Assembly: GCF_947179115.1 (NCBI RefSeq)
Contig: NZ_CAMXCI010000001.1
Coordinates: 496,001 to 560,000, forward strand
Source: Commensalibacter papalotli
GTDB taxonomy: Bacteria; Pseudomonadota; Alphaproteobacteria; Acetobacterales; Acetobacteraceae
Direction: 5' to 3'
DNA length: 64,000 bases
Positions 19,196 through 28,216 of the stretch are shown here, in pieces (positions within the stretch are counted from its first letter, which is position 1; the number at the start of each line of letters is the position of its first letter). The position numbers and the translations under genes are program-made. The notes beneath the pieces were generated by a model, which did not search any database, was not told the DNA's origin, and saw only the letters and a list, made by a program, of their open reading frames with translations.

Positions 19196-19265
19196 GCAGG
19201 GTATTATTGTCTCTACAGACAAGTCATATTTTTAAAGTAAATTAATCTACTTTAAAACTGGTTTA

Positions 19266-19341
19266 TGGTGGGCGATGACAGGCTCGAACTGCCGACCCTC
19301 TCGGTGTAAACGAGATGCTCTACCAACTGAGCTAATCGCCC
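19266..19341 (-). tRNA. tRNA-Val(TAC), copy 1
   Basis: Complete cloverleaf: acceptor GGGCGAT/ATCGCCC, D-arm GCTC...GAGC, anticodon stem TCTCG/CGAGA with loop TTTACAC (anticodon TAC), T-loop TTCGAGC, and encoded CCA. It is 76 nt. Confidence 0.96.
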
Positions 19342-19375
19342 TTTTATTTTTCAAGAAAAATAATAAACTATATTG

Positions 19376-19453
19376 TGGCGCGAGTGACGGGGCTCGAACC
19401 CGCGACCTTCGGCGTGACAGGCCGACGCTCTAACCAGACTGAGCTACACCCGC
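19376..19453 (-). tRNA. tRNA-Asp(GTC), copy 2
   Basis: Identical in sequence to the tRNA-Asp at 19118-19195, including the encoded CCA. Confidence 0.96.
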
Positions 19454-19523
19454 GCAGGGTATTATTGTCTCTACAGACAAGTCATATTTTTAAAGTAAAT
19501 TAATCTACTTTAAAACTGGTTTA

Positions 19524-19599
19524 TGGTGGGCGATGACAGGCTCGAACTGCCGACCCTCTCGGTGTAAACGAGATGCTCTACCAACTGAGCTAATCGCCC
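19524..19599 (-). tRNA. tRNA-Val(TAC), copy 2
   Basis: Identical in sequence to the tRNA-Val at 19266-19341. It is the first tRNA of the four in the direction of transcription. Confidence 0.96.
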
Positions 19600-19631
19600 T
19601 TTTCTACTGGAAACTTACCGTTTCTAACAGA

Positions 19632-19661
19632 ACAACGACTTCTTAGCATTGAAGTCGTTGT
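19632..19661 (-). terminator. Strong hairpin between hupB and the tRNA cluster
   Basis: Perfect 11-bp stem (ACAACGACTTC / GAAGTCGTTGT) with an 8-nt loop, about 30 bp after the hupB stop. It probably ends hupB transcription, but no T-run follows directly on the minus strand, so it could instead be a processing or mRNA-stabilising structure. Confidence 0.5.
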
Positions 19662-19692
19662 ATGTCTAGTTATTTTTTCAATAACTATAAAA

Positions 19693-19980
19693 CTATTTAC
19701 TAACAGCTTCTTTTAATAATTTTCCAGGTTTGAAACGAACAGAAATAGATGCTGGAATATCAATCTCTTCGCCTGTACGAGGATTACGACCTTTTGCTGC
19801 TTTACGAGTTGCAGTTACAAAGCTACCAAAACCAACAAGACGCACTTCTTGTTTTTTAGCAAGTGTTCCTTCGATGGTGCTCAACACTGCATCGACAACT
19901 TCAGCAGATTTTGCTTTTGATAGATCAACTTTTTCTGCAACAGCTGCAACGAGTTCTTGTTTATTAAGCGGCTTTTCCAT
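19693..19980 (-). CDS. hupB: DNA-binding protein HU
   Basis: Histone-like DNA-bending nucleoid protein, 95 aa. It has the family layout: N-terminal helices (MEKPLNKQELVAAVAEKVDL), then VRLVGFGSFVT and the DNA-binding arm signature GRNPRTGEEIDIPAS (about 64-78), ending FKPGKLLKEAV. It lies 173 bp downstream of lon, an association seen widely in proteobacteria. IHF-alpha at 58.6 kb is a separate family member. Confidence 0.96.
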   Translation of the reverse strand: MEKPLNKQELVAAVAEKVDLSKAKSAEVVDAVLSTIEGTLAKKQEVRLVGFGSFVTATRKAAKGRNPRTGEEIDIPASISVRFKPGKLLKEAVSK

Positions 19981-20153
19981 TTATTTTATCTTTCCACTAT
20001 AGTGAGGATACAAAAAACTATATCTTAATTGGACTGTATCAATAATCCATAATCAGACTATTGAAGCACTTTGCAAGAACGTCAACCATTCTCTATACTT
20101 CAATAGCCATTTTCTTACATTTATTACCGGTTAGGTTGCAAGATCAGCACATT

Positions 20154-22610
20154 TTAATGCGTTAAAGGTGCTTCTTGAGAAGATGTATCAGTAACTTTAA
20201 CCGATTCCGCATCATCATCCCATTCAAGTGATTCGTATGGGCGAATCAACGCTTGGCCAATCACTTCATCAGCACTTGATACTGGAATAATACTTAAATT
20301 GCTTTTCACAACCTCAGGAACGTCGACTAGGTCTTTTTCATTTTCTTTAGGAATAAAGACTGTTTTAATCCCTGCACGTAGTGCTGCTAGTAATTTTTCC
20401 TTTAATCCACCTATAGGAAGAACACGACCGCGCAAGGTAATTTCACCTGTCATCGCTACATCTCTTCGAATTGGAATACCTGTCATTGCACTGACAATGC
20501 TAGTTGCCATCGCAACCCCAGCTGAAGGGCCGTCTTTTGGTGTTGCACCTTCGGGAACATGCACATGAATATCTTTTTTCTCGAATAATGCAGATTTAAT
20601 CCCAAACTGCCCTGCACGACTCTTGACGTATGAGAGTGCTGCTGCAACGCTTTCTTGCATCACATCTCCCAGTTTACCTGTATGTTTGATATGACCCTTT
20701 CCTGGGACGGTTACACTTTCAATATGTAAAATGTCACCCCCAACCTCAGTCCAAGCCAAACCTGTCACAATGCCAATAAGATCTTCACTTTCGCTTTCGC
20801 CATAACGGAATCGCTTTACACCCGCATAGTCATCTAGATTATCAAGGGTTACAGCAACATGATCACATTCACCTATGACAATTTTTCGCACGATTTTACG
20901 AGCAATTTTAGCAATTTCACGCTCTAGATTACGCACTCCAGCTTCTCGCGTATAAGTACGGACTAATTCATGCAATACATCATCTGAAATTGACCATTCA
21001 CTGGGTTTAAGATTATGAGCAGCGCCTTGCTTTTTAACCAAATGGCGGCGAGCAATTTGAACTTTTTCATCCTCTGTATACCCAGAAAGACGAATAATTT
21101 CCATACGATCCAATAAAGGTTGAGGCATATTGTAACTATTAGCTGTTGTTATAAACATAACATCAGACAAATCGTAATCCACCTCAAGATAATGATCAGC
21201 AAAGGTAGAATTTTGTTCTGGATCTAAAACTTCTAATAACGCAGAAGTTGGATCACCACGCCAATCAGATCCAAGCTTATCAATTTCATCAAGCAAAAAT
21301 AAAGGATTCGAAGTTCCAGCCTTTTTCATTCCTTGAACGATTTTACCAGGCATAGCACCGATATAAGTCCTACGGTGACCTCTGATCTCTGCTTCATCAC
21401 GCACACCACCCAACGCCATACGAACATATTCACGTCCTGTCGCCTTGGCAATTGAGCGCGCCAAAGAGGTTTTACCTACACCAGGAGGACCAACCAGACA
21501 CAAAATTGGACCTTTTAACTTGGAAGAGCGAACTTGTACAGCAAGGTATTCCAAGATTCGTTCTTTGACTTTCTCTAATCCATAATGGTCTTGATCTAGT
21601 GTTTTTTCCGCAAGCTTAAGATCTTTAGAAATCTTGGAGCGTTTTTTCCAAGGGATTCCAATAATCCAATCTAAATAATTTCGTACAACTGTTGCCTCTG
21701 CTGACATTGGGCTCATTGCACGTAATTTTTTTAAATCAGATGAAGCTTTATCTTTAGCTTCTTTACTCAAACGAGTCTTTTTAATCTTTTCTTCTAACTC
21801 GGATAATTCGTCTTTATCCTCATCTCCATCATTAAGTTCTTTTTGAATCGCTTTAAGTTGCTCATTCAAATAATACTCGCGCTGGGTTTTCTCCATCTGT
21901 TTTTTAACGCGATTTCGAATACGTTTTTCGACTTGTAAAACACCCAACTCAGCTTCTAAATGCTCAAGCAACTTTTCTAAGCGTTCATCAATAGGTATCA
22001 ACTCTAAAATAGATTGTTTATCTGCAACCTTCAGGTTCAGATGGCTTGTAATGGTATCAACAAGCTTAAACGGGTTATCTATTTGATTAACCGCTACTAA
22101 GACTTCAGGTGCAATTGCCTTATTTAATTTAACATATTGTTCAAACAGCGTGATGACTGTGCGTTGTAAAGCATCAATTTCTTTATTCGTTTCATCGACA
22201 ACTTCTTCGACAACTTCAATATCAGCCTCAAAAAAAGATTCACGATCAAAGAGCTGTTTAACTTTCGCTCTTTGGAATCCTTCTACTAAAACTTTAACTG
22301 TCCCATCAGGAAGCTTTAAAATCTGAAGAATCGATGCGACAGTCCCAAAATGATAAACATCACTTTCAGTAGGGTCTTCTAAAGAAGCATCCTTTTGAGA
22401 AATCAGTAAAATTTTATTTTGCTGACTTCCAACCTTTTCCAATGCTTTTACAGATTTTTCACGCCCAACGAACAAAGGTACAATCATATGAGGAAAAACA
22501 ACAATATCGCGCAAAGGTAATACTGCAATTAAATCCGATTTCTCATCGTGTGTCTCAGTGATCTCCGCCTCAGTATCATTAATCAAGACGTTTTCTTTTT
22601 CTTTTGTCAT
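20154..22610 (-). CDS. lon: ATP-dependent protease Lon
   Basis: Cytoplasmic AAA+ serine protease that degrades misfolded and regulatory proteins. The 818-aa protein has the N-terminal substrate domain (AVLPLRDIVVFPHMIVPLFVGR, about 29-50), a coiled middle domain, Walker A GPPGVGKTSLARSIA near 370, Walker B LFLLDEIDK, and a C-terminal protease domain with the catalytic Ser in KDGPSAGVAMATS and Lys in GGLKEKLLAALR. The start is ATG 22610 with a strong AAGGAGG Shine-Dalgarno sequence 9 bp upstream. It is separated from clpX by a terminator, so it has its own promoter. Confidence 0.98.
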   Translation of the reverse strand: MTKEKENVLINDTEAEITETHDEKSDLIAVLPLRDIVVFPHMIVPLFVGREKSVKALEKVGSQQNKILLISQKDASLEDPTESDVYHFGTVASILQILKLPDGTVKVLVEGFQRAKVKQLFDRESFFEADIEVVEEVVDETNKEIDALQRTVITLFEQYVKLNKAIAPEVLVAVNQIDNPFKLVDTITSHLNLKVADKQSILELIPIDERLEKLLEHLEAELGVLQVEKRIRNRVKKQMEKTQREYYLNEQLKAIQKELNDGDEDKDELSELEEKIKKTRLSKEAKDKASSDLKKLRAMSPMSAEATVVRNYLDWIIGIPWKKRSKISKDLKLAEKTLDQDHYGLEKVKERILEYLAVQVRSSKLKGPILCLVGPPGVGKTSLARSIAKATGREYVRMALGGVRDEAEIRGHRRTYIGAMPGKIVQGMKKAGTSNPLFLLDEIDKLGSDWRGDPTSALLEVLDPEQNSTFADHYLEVDYDLSDVMFITTANSYNMPQPLLDRMEIIRLSGYTEDEKVQIARRHLVKKQGAAHNLKPSEWSISDDVLHELVRTYTREAGVRNLEREIAKIARKIVRKIVIGECDHVAVTLDNLDDYAGVKRFRYGESESEDLIGIVTGLAWTEVGGDILHIESVTVPGKGHIKHTGKLGDVMQESVAAALSYVKSRAGQFGIKSALFEKKDIHVHVPEGATPKDGPSAGVAMATSIVSAMTGIPIRRDVAMTGEITLRGRVLPIGGLKEKLLAALRAGIKTVFIPKENEKDLVDVPEVVKSNLSIIPVSSADEVIGQALIRPYESLEWDDDAESVKVTDTSSQEAPLTH

Positions 22611-22840
22611 AAACTATGACCTCCTTATATGGACGATCTCATCAAACAAAGCGCCCAAAATTGGCACACTTTATTATCAAACTATTATTTCTATTATAAA
22701 TTAATAATAACTCTTTATTCTTTTTATTATTTATTGAACGATAGAAATCTCACTTATTTGAATATAAACATGATCACAGCAAAATACAACGATATCCCTG
22801 CGAAACTCATTTCGATAAATTATCATTATAATTAAATAAT

Positions 22841-22870
22841 AAAAAAGGATCTATCGAAATAGATCCTTTT
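22841..22870 (-). terminator. Rho-independent terminator after clpX
   Basis: Stem AAAAGGATCTAT / ATAGATCCTTTT (22843-22870) with a 4-nt loop, followed by a T-rich run on the minus strand. It lies 26 bp beyond the clpX stop and upstream of lon. Confidence 0.83.
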
Positions 22871-22895
22871 CATCTTGTCAAAATTTATACAAAGA

Positions 22896-24155
22896 TCAAG
22901 CTGTTTTTCCAGCTTTCTTTTCTTTTTCATAAACATAAACAGGTTCTGCTTCGCGGTTAATAACCTCTTTACTGATTAAAACCTCACTCACGTCATTTAA
23001 GTCTGGCAGCTCAAACATCGTTGAAAGCAAAACAGTTTCCAATATAGAGCGCAATCCGCGAGCTCCTGTCCGACGCTCAATAGCTTTATTAGCAATTTGT
23101 TCAACAGCTTCATCTGAAAATGTAAGTTTTACATCTTCCATTTCGAATAACTTTTGATATTGCTTAACCAAAGCATTCTTTGGTTCCTTTAGAATTTGCA
23201 CTAAAGCTTCTTGATCAAGATCGTCCAATGTTGCAATAACAGGTAAACGCCCAATAAATTCGGGAATTAAACCAAATTTCATCAAATCCTCTGATTCAAG
23301 CTGACGAAATAAAGCCCCTATTTTGTGATCATCTGCTGTTTGAACATCAGCACCAAATCCAATACCATAACCGACACTTCTTGCACTAATAATTTTATCA
23401 AGCCCAGCAAAAGCACCACCACAGATAAAGAGCATGTTTGTCGTGTCAACTTGCAAAAATTCTTGTTGAGGATGTTTACGACCACCCTGAGGTGGAACAG
23501 AAGCAACGGTCCCTTCCATAATTTTTAACAAAGCTTGCTGAACACCCTCACCACTGACGTCTCTGGTAATAGAAGGGTTATCCGATTTTCGTGAAATTTT
23601 ATCAATTTCATCAATATAGATAATACCACGCTGTGCACGTTCAACATTATAATCTGCGGATTGCAACAGTTTTAAAATAATATTTTCAACATCCTCACCC
23701 ACATAACCAGCTTCAGTCAATGTAGTTGCATCAGCCATTGTAAACGGAACATCCAAAATTCTGGCTAGCGTTTGAGCTAATAACGTTTTACCTGTTCCAG
23801 TCGGACCAATTAATAAAATATTAGATTTTGCAATCTCAACTTCACCGGCCTTATCTGCTTGATTTAAACGCTTATAATGGTTGTGAACTGCGACGGACAA
23901 AACCTTCTTTGCATCTTGTTGTCCAACAACATAATCATCTAGGATTTTACAGATCTCTTTAGGTGTAGGTAAACTTCCCTGATCCTTTGTAATCTGAGCC
24001 TTACTTTCCTCACGCACGATATCCATGCATAATTCAACACATTCATCACAAATAAATACCGTTGGTCCAGCAATTAGTTTACGAACTTCATGTTGAGACT
24101 TTCCACAAAAAGAGCAATAAAGTGCGTTTTTGGAATCGTTATTCTTATCAGTCAT
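22896..24155 (-). CDS. clpX: ATP-dependent Clp protease ATP-binding subunit ClpX
   Basis: AAA+ unfoldase that feeds substrates to ClpP. The 419-aa protein has the N-terminal zinc domain (CSFCGKSQHEVRKLI...CDECVELC, about 14-43), Walker A GPTGTGKTLLAQTLA near 118, Walker B YIDEIDKI, the pore-loop region and the ClpP-contacting loop region (IGFG). It lies 76 bp downstream of clpP; the tig-clpP-clpX-lon order is classic for proteobacteria. Confidence 0.98.
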   Translation of the reverse strand: MTDKNNDSKNALYCSFCGKSQHEVRKLIAGPTVFICDECVELCMDIVREESKAQITKDQGSLPTPKEICKILDDYVVGQQDAKKVLSVAVHNHYKRLNQADKAGEVEIAKSNILLIGPTGTGKTLLAQTLARILDVPFTMADATTLTEAGYVGEDVENIILKLLQSADYNVERAQRGIIYIDEIDKISRKSDNPSITRDVSGEGVQQALLKIMEGTVASVPPQGGRKHPQQEFLQVDTTNMLFICGGAFAGLDKIISARSVGYGIGFGADVQTADDHKIGALFRQLESEDLMKFGLIPEFIGRLPVIATLDDLDQEALVQILKEPKNALVKQYQKLFEMEDVKLTFSDEAVEQIANKAIERRTGARGLRSILETVLLSTMFELPDLNDVSEVLISKEVINREAEPVYVYEKEKKAGKTA

Positions 24156-24231
24156 CTTTACTCCTACCCTTTAATGGTTGAGATAAGCCAACCCCCATTA
24201 AAGAGAACAACCTAACTAGAGGGGAAAAATA

Positions 24232-24870
24232 TTATTTGTCTTGAGACAAATCATTGTCTCGCTTGGTTACAACTTGATCAATAATTCCAAAATCTTTTGC
24301 TTCTTCTGCAGACATATAGCTGTCTCTTTCAAGGCGCTGTTCAATCTCTTCTAATGTTCTACCTGTATGCAGATTATAAATTTCATTCAATCTTTTACGT
24401 ACAGCCAAGATTTCTTTTGCTTGAATTTCTATATCGCTTGCCTGTCCTTGCGCACCGCCAGAAGGTTGGTGAACCATAACTCTGGCATTAGGAAGTGCAA
24501 AACGCTGCCCTTTTTCACCACCACATAGCAATAATGATCCCATAGACGCTGCTTGACCAATACATACAGTACTAACAGGGCAACGGATATATTGCATTGT
24601 ATCGTAGATAGCTAAACCTGCAGAAACCACACCACCTGGGCTATTGATATAAAAAGAAATTTCTTTTTTAGGATTGACGCTTTCCAAATATAACAGCTGG
24701 GCTGAAATCAAAGAAGCAACTTGATCATACACAGCCCCCGTTAAAAAAATAATTCTTTCTTTTAATAAACGTGAATAAATATCAAACGCGCGTTCCCCTC
24801 TGGAAGTTTGCTCAACAACCATTGGTACAAGTGCATTATCATAAATTTCCAGCGGTTGAGAATCCCTCAT
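24232..24870 (-). CDS. clpP: ATP-dependent Clp protease proteolytic subunit ClpP
   Basis: Serine protease forming the tetradecameric chamber used by ClpX. The catalytic triad regions are visible: Ser in GQAASMGSLLL (about 96-106), His in ARVMVHQPSGGAQGQ (about 120-134) and Asp near DRDSYMS. The 212-aa protein starts at ATG 24870; a TTG three bases earlier is unlikely. It is separated from tig by about 160 bp that include the tig terminator. Confidence 0.98.
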   Translation of the reverse strand: MRDSQPLEIYDNALVPMVVEQTSRGERAFDIYSRLLKERIIFLTGAVYDQVASLISAQLLYLESVNPKKEISFYINSPGGVVSAGLAIYDTMQYIRCPVSTVCIGQAASMGSLLLCGGEKGQRFALPNARVMVHQPSGGAQGQASDIEIQAKEILAVRKRLNEIYNLHTGRTLEEIEQRLERDSYMSAEEAKDFGIIDQVVTKRDNDLSQDK

Positions 24871-24972
24871 CAATTTTTTTCCTAAAATTATACTGGTACT
24901 TTATTTATCTATGTGTACTTTATACATATAGATAATCAAAATAGATACTTAATTCAACCCATATTTAAAAGC

Positions 24973-25013
24973 AAAAAAAATGAATGCCCAGACAAGCGCC
25001 CAGACATTCATTT
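24973..25013 (-). terminator. Rho-independent terminator after tig
   Basis: Stem AAATGAATG / CATTCATTT with a long loop that contains a 9-bp direct repeat (GCCCAGACA twice), followed by eight T residues on the minus strand. It lies 20 bp after the tig stop. Confidence 0.75.
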
Positions 25014-25033
25014 CTATAAATTAATAAAAAAAA

Positions 25034-26365
25034 TTAAACCTTAGAAGCGGGCATTTCTGCAAGTTCTTCTGCGTTTACTTCTTTATCTTCAATATTTGCA
25101 AGCTCTAAAATATAATCAATAACTTTATTTTCATATATCGGACCACGTAAAGAATCTATTGCTTGAGGATTCTTTTGAAAGAACTCAATTACTTCTTTTT
25201 CTTTACCAGGATAACGCATAGCTTCGCTACGCATTGCTTGTGTTAATTCTTCTTCTGTTACTGCAATTGAGTTCAAACGACCAACTTCAACTAACAAAAG
25301 CCCCAAACGAACACGACGTTCAGCAATTTTACGATAATCAGCTTTAAGTGTTTCTTCGTCTTTAGCTTTATCTTCTTCATCAAGACGATCTGCTTTACGA
25401 TCTTCTTCAATACGTTGCCAAATTTGATCAAATTCTGCATCTAATAAACCAGCAGGGATTTCAAAAGAAACCTTTTCAGCCAATACATCTAAAATGTCAC
25501 GCTTTAATCTCATCTGAGACATTTGATCATATTCAGATGTAATTTGTTTACCAACAAGACTTTTAAGATTTTCTAGACTTTCTAGGCCAACCTTTTTAGC
25601 AAATTCATCATTAATTTCAGGAGTTACTGCTTCCTTTAAGCCTTTTGCTTTGATGTCAAAAGTTGCCTCTTTTCCAGCAAGTTGAGCTGCTTGATAGTTT
25701 TCTGGAAAAGTTACGGTAATTTGCTTTTCTTCACCAGGTGTTAATCCTTCGATTTGCTCTGCAAATCCTGGAATAAACCCACTTCCACCAATCTCAACAT
25801 TAACGTCTTCAGCTGTGCCACCTTCAAATGCAACACCATCAACCTTACCAACGAAATCAACAACTAAAATATCACCCTTAACAGCTGGGCGTTTTTCTTC
25901 GATATCTTTAAAATCGCGTTGACGCTCAGCAATTGATTCTAATGCTTTATTCAAAGCTTCATCATCAGGTTTTGCTTTTAAACGGGTTAGGTTAATCCCT
26001 TTAAAATCTGGCACTTCAAAATCAGGAATTAATTCTACTTCAAAAGTAAATTCCAGATCGTCACCTTCTTTGTAACCATCTTTTAAAGTAATCTGTGGTT
26101 GAGCGGCTGCACGCAAACCTCTTTCTTCAAGAGTTGACTGAATTGCGCCTGTAACAGCTTCATTGAGAACTTCGCTTTGAACATTCTCACCATAACGTTG
26201 CTTTACAACAGCCAAAGGAATTTTTCCAGGACGAAAGCCTGGAATATTCATTTGATGCCCCATTTCTTCAAGGCGCTTATTTCTTTTTTCGGCTAGTTGT
26301 TTTTCTTCAATTACGATTGTAAAGCCACGCTTGAGGCTTTCAGAAAGCGTTTCAGTAACCTGCAT
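25034..26365 (-). CDS. tig: Trigger factor
   Basis: Ribosome-associated chaperone and peptidyl-prolyl isomerase acting on nascent chains. The ribosome-docking signature GFRPGKIP lies at about 43-50, the FKBP-like domain (VKGDILVVDFVGKVDGVAFEGG) at about 160-182, and the C-terminal helical arms form the rest. The 443-aa length is normal. It is the first gene of the tig-clpP-clpX-lon series. Confidence 0.97.
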   Translation of the reverse strand: MQVTETLSESLKRGFTIVIEEKQLAEKRNKRLEEMGHQMNIPGFRPGKIPLAVVKQRYGENVQSEVLNEAVTGAIQSTLEERGLRAAAQPQITLKDGYKEGDDLEFTFEVELIPDFEVPDFKGINLTRLKAKPDDEALNKALESIAERQRDFKDIEEKRPAVKGDILVVDFVGKVDGVAFEGGTAEDVNVEIGGSGFIPGFAEQIEGLTPGEEKQITVTFPENYQAAQLAGKEATFDIKAKGLKEAVTPEINDEFAKKVGLESLENLKSLVGKQITSEYDQMSQMRLKRDILDVLAEKVSFEIPAGLLDAEFDQIWQRIEEDRKADRLDEEDKAKDEETLKADYRKIAERRVRLGLLLVEVGRLNSIAVTEEELTQAMRSEAMRYPGKEKEVIEFFQKNPQAIDSLRGPIYENKVIDYILELANIEDKEVNAEELAEMPASKV

Positions 26366-26445
26366 CAGCTAGGCCATCCTCTCGGTCAAAATGTAATTTA
26401 CCCGAATTGGGTATCTATAAAATTGTAAACGGATTTTTTTTCACT

Positions 26446-26475
26446 CAAAAAAAAACAAGTTAGTAGAACTTGTTT
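26446..26475 (-). terminator. Rho-independent terminator of tRNA-Leu
   Basis: Stem AAACAAGTT / AACTTGTTT with a 5-nt loop, followed by a long T-run on the minus strand, directly after the tRNA-Leu 3' end. Confidence 0.85.
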
Positions 26476-26477
26476 TT

Positions 26478-26562
26478 TGGTGCGGATGGAGGGACTTGAA
26501 CCCCCACGACTCACGCCACTAGATTCTAAGTCTAGCGTGTCTACCAATTTCACCACATCCGC
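26478..26562 (-). tRNA. tRNA-Leu(TAG)
   Basis: 85-nt class II tRNA with acceptor GCGGATG/CATCCGC, anticodon stem CTAGA/TCTAG with loop CTTAGAA (anticodon TAG), an extended variable arm, T-loop TTCAAGT and encoded CCA. Confidence 0.96.
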
Positions 26563-26635
26563 ACATCCGTGCTTTATGCTTGTTGTATTAACGCACTATT
26601 TGATTCTGATCAACATCTTTTTCACATATTTTACT

Positions 26636-28069
26636 TTAATTATCGATTTTTTTTATTATTTTTGCATTATCCCGTGCTTTTCCAAGATTATTTGCCAACA
26701 TTTCTGCATTTGGCCATGAGTGATCACATAAATATCCAGCCTCACCGTGCATCCACACGGCCGCACATGCAGATTCCCATTCTGGCATTCCTGATGCCAA
26801 CAAAGTTGCAATAATCCCTGTCAGCGTATCGCCAGAACCTGCCGTTGCCAATCGTGCAGAAGCATGTTGATTAATGGCAACCCGACCATCAGGAGCCACA
26901 ATTAGAGTATCAGCACCTTTTAAGACAACAACAGCACCTGTTTTCACCGCTGCTTGTCTAGCTGCTGAAACTTTATCTTCTATGATCTCCCCAAATACAC
27001 GCTTAAACTCACCCATATGGGGTGTAATAATAGAAGTCCCTTTTAACATATCAATTTGATCAGTTTGAAAAACACCAGCATCAGCAATAACTTTTTTTCC
27101 TGCTGCTATTAATATAGGTAGTGTTCTTCGCACATCTTTGATAGACAACCCTGGACCACAAACCCAAACCTTTCTGCGCTCGTCTTGGATTACATCCTCT
27201 AAAGGATCATTATCGACAATAAGACAAGCTGAGAAATTACTATAGATTTCATTGTTTCCCAACGGTAAAATATGCACCAACCCTGCCCCCATATTTAATG
27301 CAGCATGAGCCGAGAGTCGTGCAGCCCCCGTCATTTGAGACCCACCTATAATACTGACAGCTCCTCTACGATATTTATAGTCTTCAATTTCAGCTCTTGG
27401 TATTTCCCATAATCCGGGCTCATTTAACCAATATTTTATATCTATTGTGAATATGGTGTTGGTTAAAATACTTATATCTTTGATAACTAACACACCCATA
27501 TGCTCACGTCCTGGCAGCAAATAATGTCCTGGTTTTGCTCGAAAGAAGCTCACTGTTAATTCTGCATATGGGGCATATCCCTTAATCTGTCCTGTTTCCC
27601 CGTCTATTCCAGAGGGAATATCAACAGCTATAACTCTTTTTGCTTTGCGTAAAAGATCAGCAATTCGGCAATCAAGATTACTCGTTAACCCTGCACCAAA
27701 AATTGCATCAACTACCAAGCTCGCTTTTTCAACATAAGCTTCAAGGTTCTCTACTGTTTTTCCACACCATTGCCTTGCTGCATATTCAGCATCACTGCCA
27801 GCCTTTGGTTTACCGATGGCTCCAACACATACAGGCCATCCAGCTTTGGCTAATAATCGTGCAACTACATATCCATCACCACCATTATTACCTGGACCAC
27901 ATAAAATCAAAACCGAACAAGGTTTATATCGCTTTAAAATTTCTTGAGTGACTGCCCACCCAGCATTTTCCATTAATTGTTTTACTGGAATTGTTTTTGC
28001 AGCAGCTTTATCAACAATCTGCATTTGTAAAGGTGTTAATAAAACCAAGTCTGTATTCTGATTTTTCAC
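26636..28069 (-). CDS. nnr: Bifunctional NAD(P)H-hydrate epimerase / ADP-dependent dehydratase
   Basis: Repairs hydrated NAD(P)H in two steps. The N-terminal YjeF_N epimerase domain carries MENAGWAV, LCGPGNNGGDGYVVARLL and AVDIPSGIDGETG. The C-terminal dehydratase domain carries GSQMTGAARLSAHAALNMGAGLVH, TPHMGEFKRVFG and ATAGSGDTLTGIIATLL. The frame opens at 28138, but the extra N-terminus is hydrophobic and unlike the family. GTG 28069 gives a 477-aa protein beginning MKNQNTDLVLLTPLQMQIVD with AAAGG upstream; ATG 28093 is the alternative start. Confidence 0.93.
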   Translation of the reverse strand: MKNQNTDLVLLTPLQMQIVDKAAAKTIPVKQLMENAGWAVTQEILKRYKPCSVLILCGPGNNGGDGYVVARLLAKAGWPVCVGAIGKPKAGSDAEYAARQWCGKTVENLEAYVEKASLVVDAIFGAGLTSNLDCRIADLLRKAKRVIAVDIPSGIDGETGQIKGYAPYAELTVSFFRAKPGHYLLPGREHMGVLVIKDISILTNTIFTIDIKYWLNEPGLWEIPRAEIEDYKYRRGAVSIIGGSQMTGAARLSAHAALNMGAGLVHILPLGNNEIYSNFSACLIVDNDPLEDVIQDERRKVWVCGPGLSIKDVRRTLPILIAAGKKVIADAGVFQTDQIDMLKGTSIITPHMGEFKRVFGEIIEDKVSAARQAAVKTGAVVVLKGADTLIVAPDGRVAINQHASARLATAGSGDTLTGIIATLLASGMPEWESACAAVWMHGEAGYLCDHSWPNAEMLANNLGKARDNAKIIKKIDN

Positions 28070-28216
28070 GATATTATGGCCTTTATAAAACATAAAATTA
28101 ATACTACATTGTAAAAAAAGAAATAAAACCCTGCACATTTTATTTTCTTTGTTTATATTACCATTAAAATTTTATAATAAATTTACATATTACCTTACTT
28201 TGGAAATGGAAACACA

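Larger units (their letters stand above)
19116..19345. repeat. tRNA-Asp/tRNA-Val block, repeat copy 1
   Basis: A 230-bp unit identical to 19374-19603 (period 258 bp), covering tRNA-Asp, the spacer and tRNA-Val. The spacer contains two inverted repeats that may be processing or termination hairpins: 19207-19222 (TTGTCT/AGACAA) and 19230-19257 (TTTTAAAGTA/TACTTTAAAA). Confidence 0.93.
19374..19603. repeat. tRNA-Asp/tRNA-Val block, repeat copy 2
   Basis: Second exact copy of the 230-bp unit, separated from copy 1 by 28 bp of AT-rich sequence. The flanks diverge immediately outside the unit on both sides. Confidence 0.93.

Noticed and set aside
19060..19245. 61-codon plus-strand frame over the tRNA-Asp gene
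   Set aside because: It reads through a structured tRNA gene, so the apparent protein is an artefact.
19116..19603. Two-copy repeat considered as a CRISPR-like or mobile array
   Set aside because: The repeat unit is two tRNA genes with their spacer; there are no short repeats, spacers, integrase or transposase.
20154..22610. Heat-shock (RpoH) promoter before lon
   Set aside because: No CTTG...CCCAT-like pattern of adequate match was found in the upstream region, so no promoter is called.
22629..22835. 68-codon plus-strand frame upstream of lon
   Set aside because: Tyr/Asn/Ile-rich translation typical of AT-rich noncoding DNA, and it overlaps the lon upstream region; no family or ribosome site supports it.
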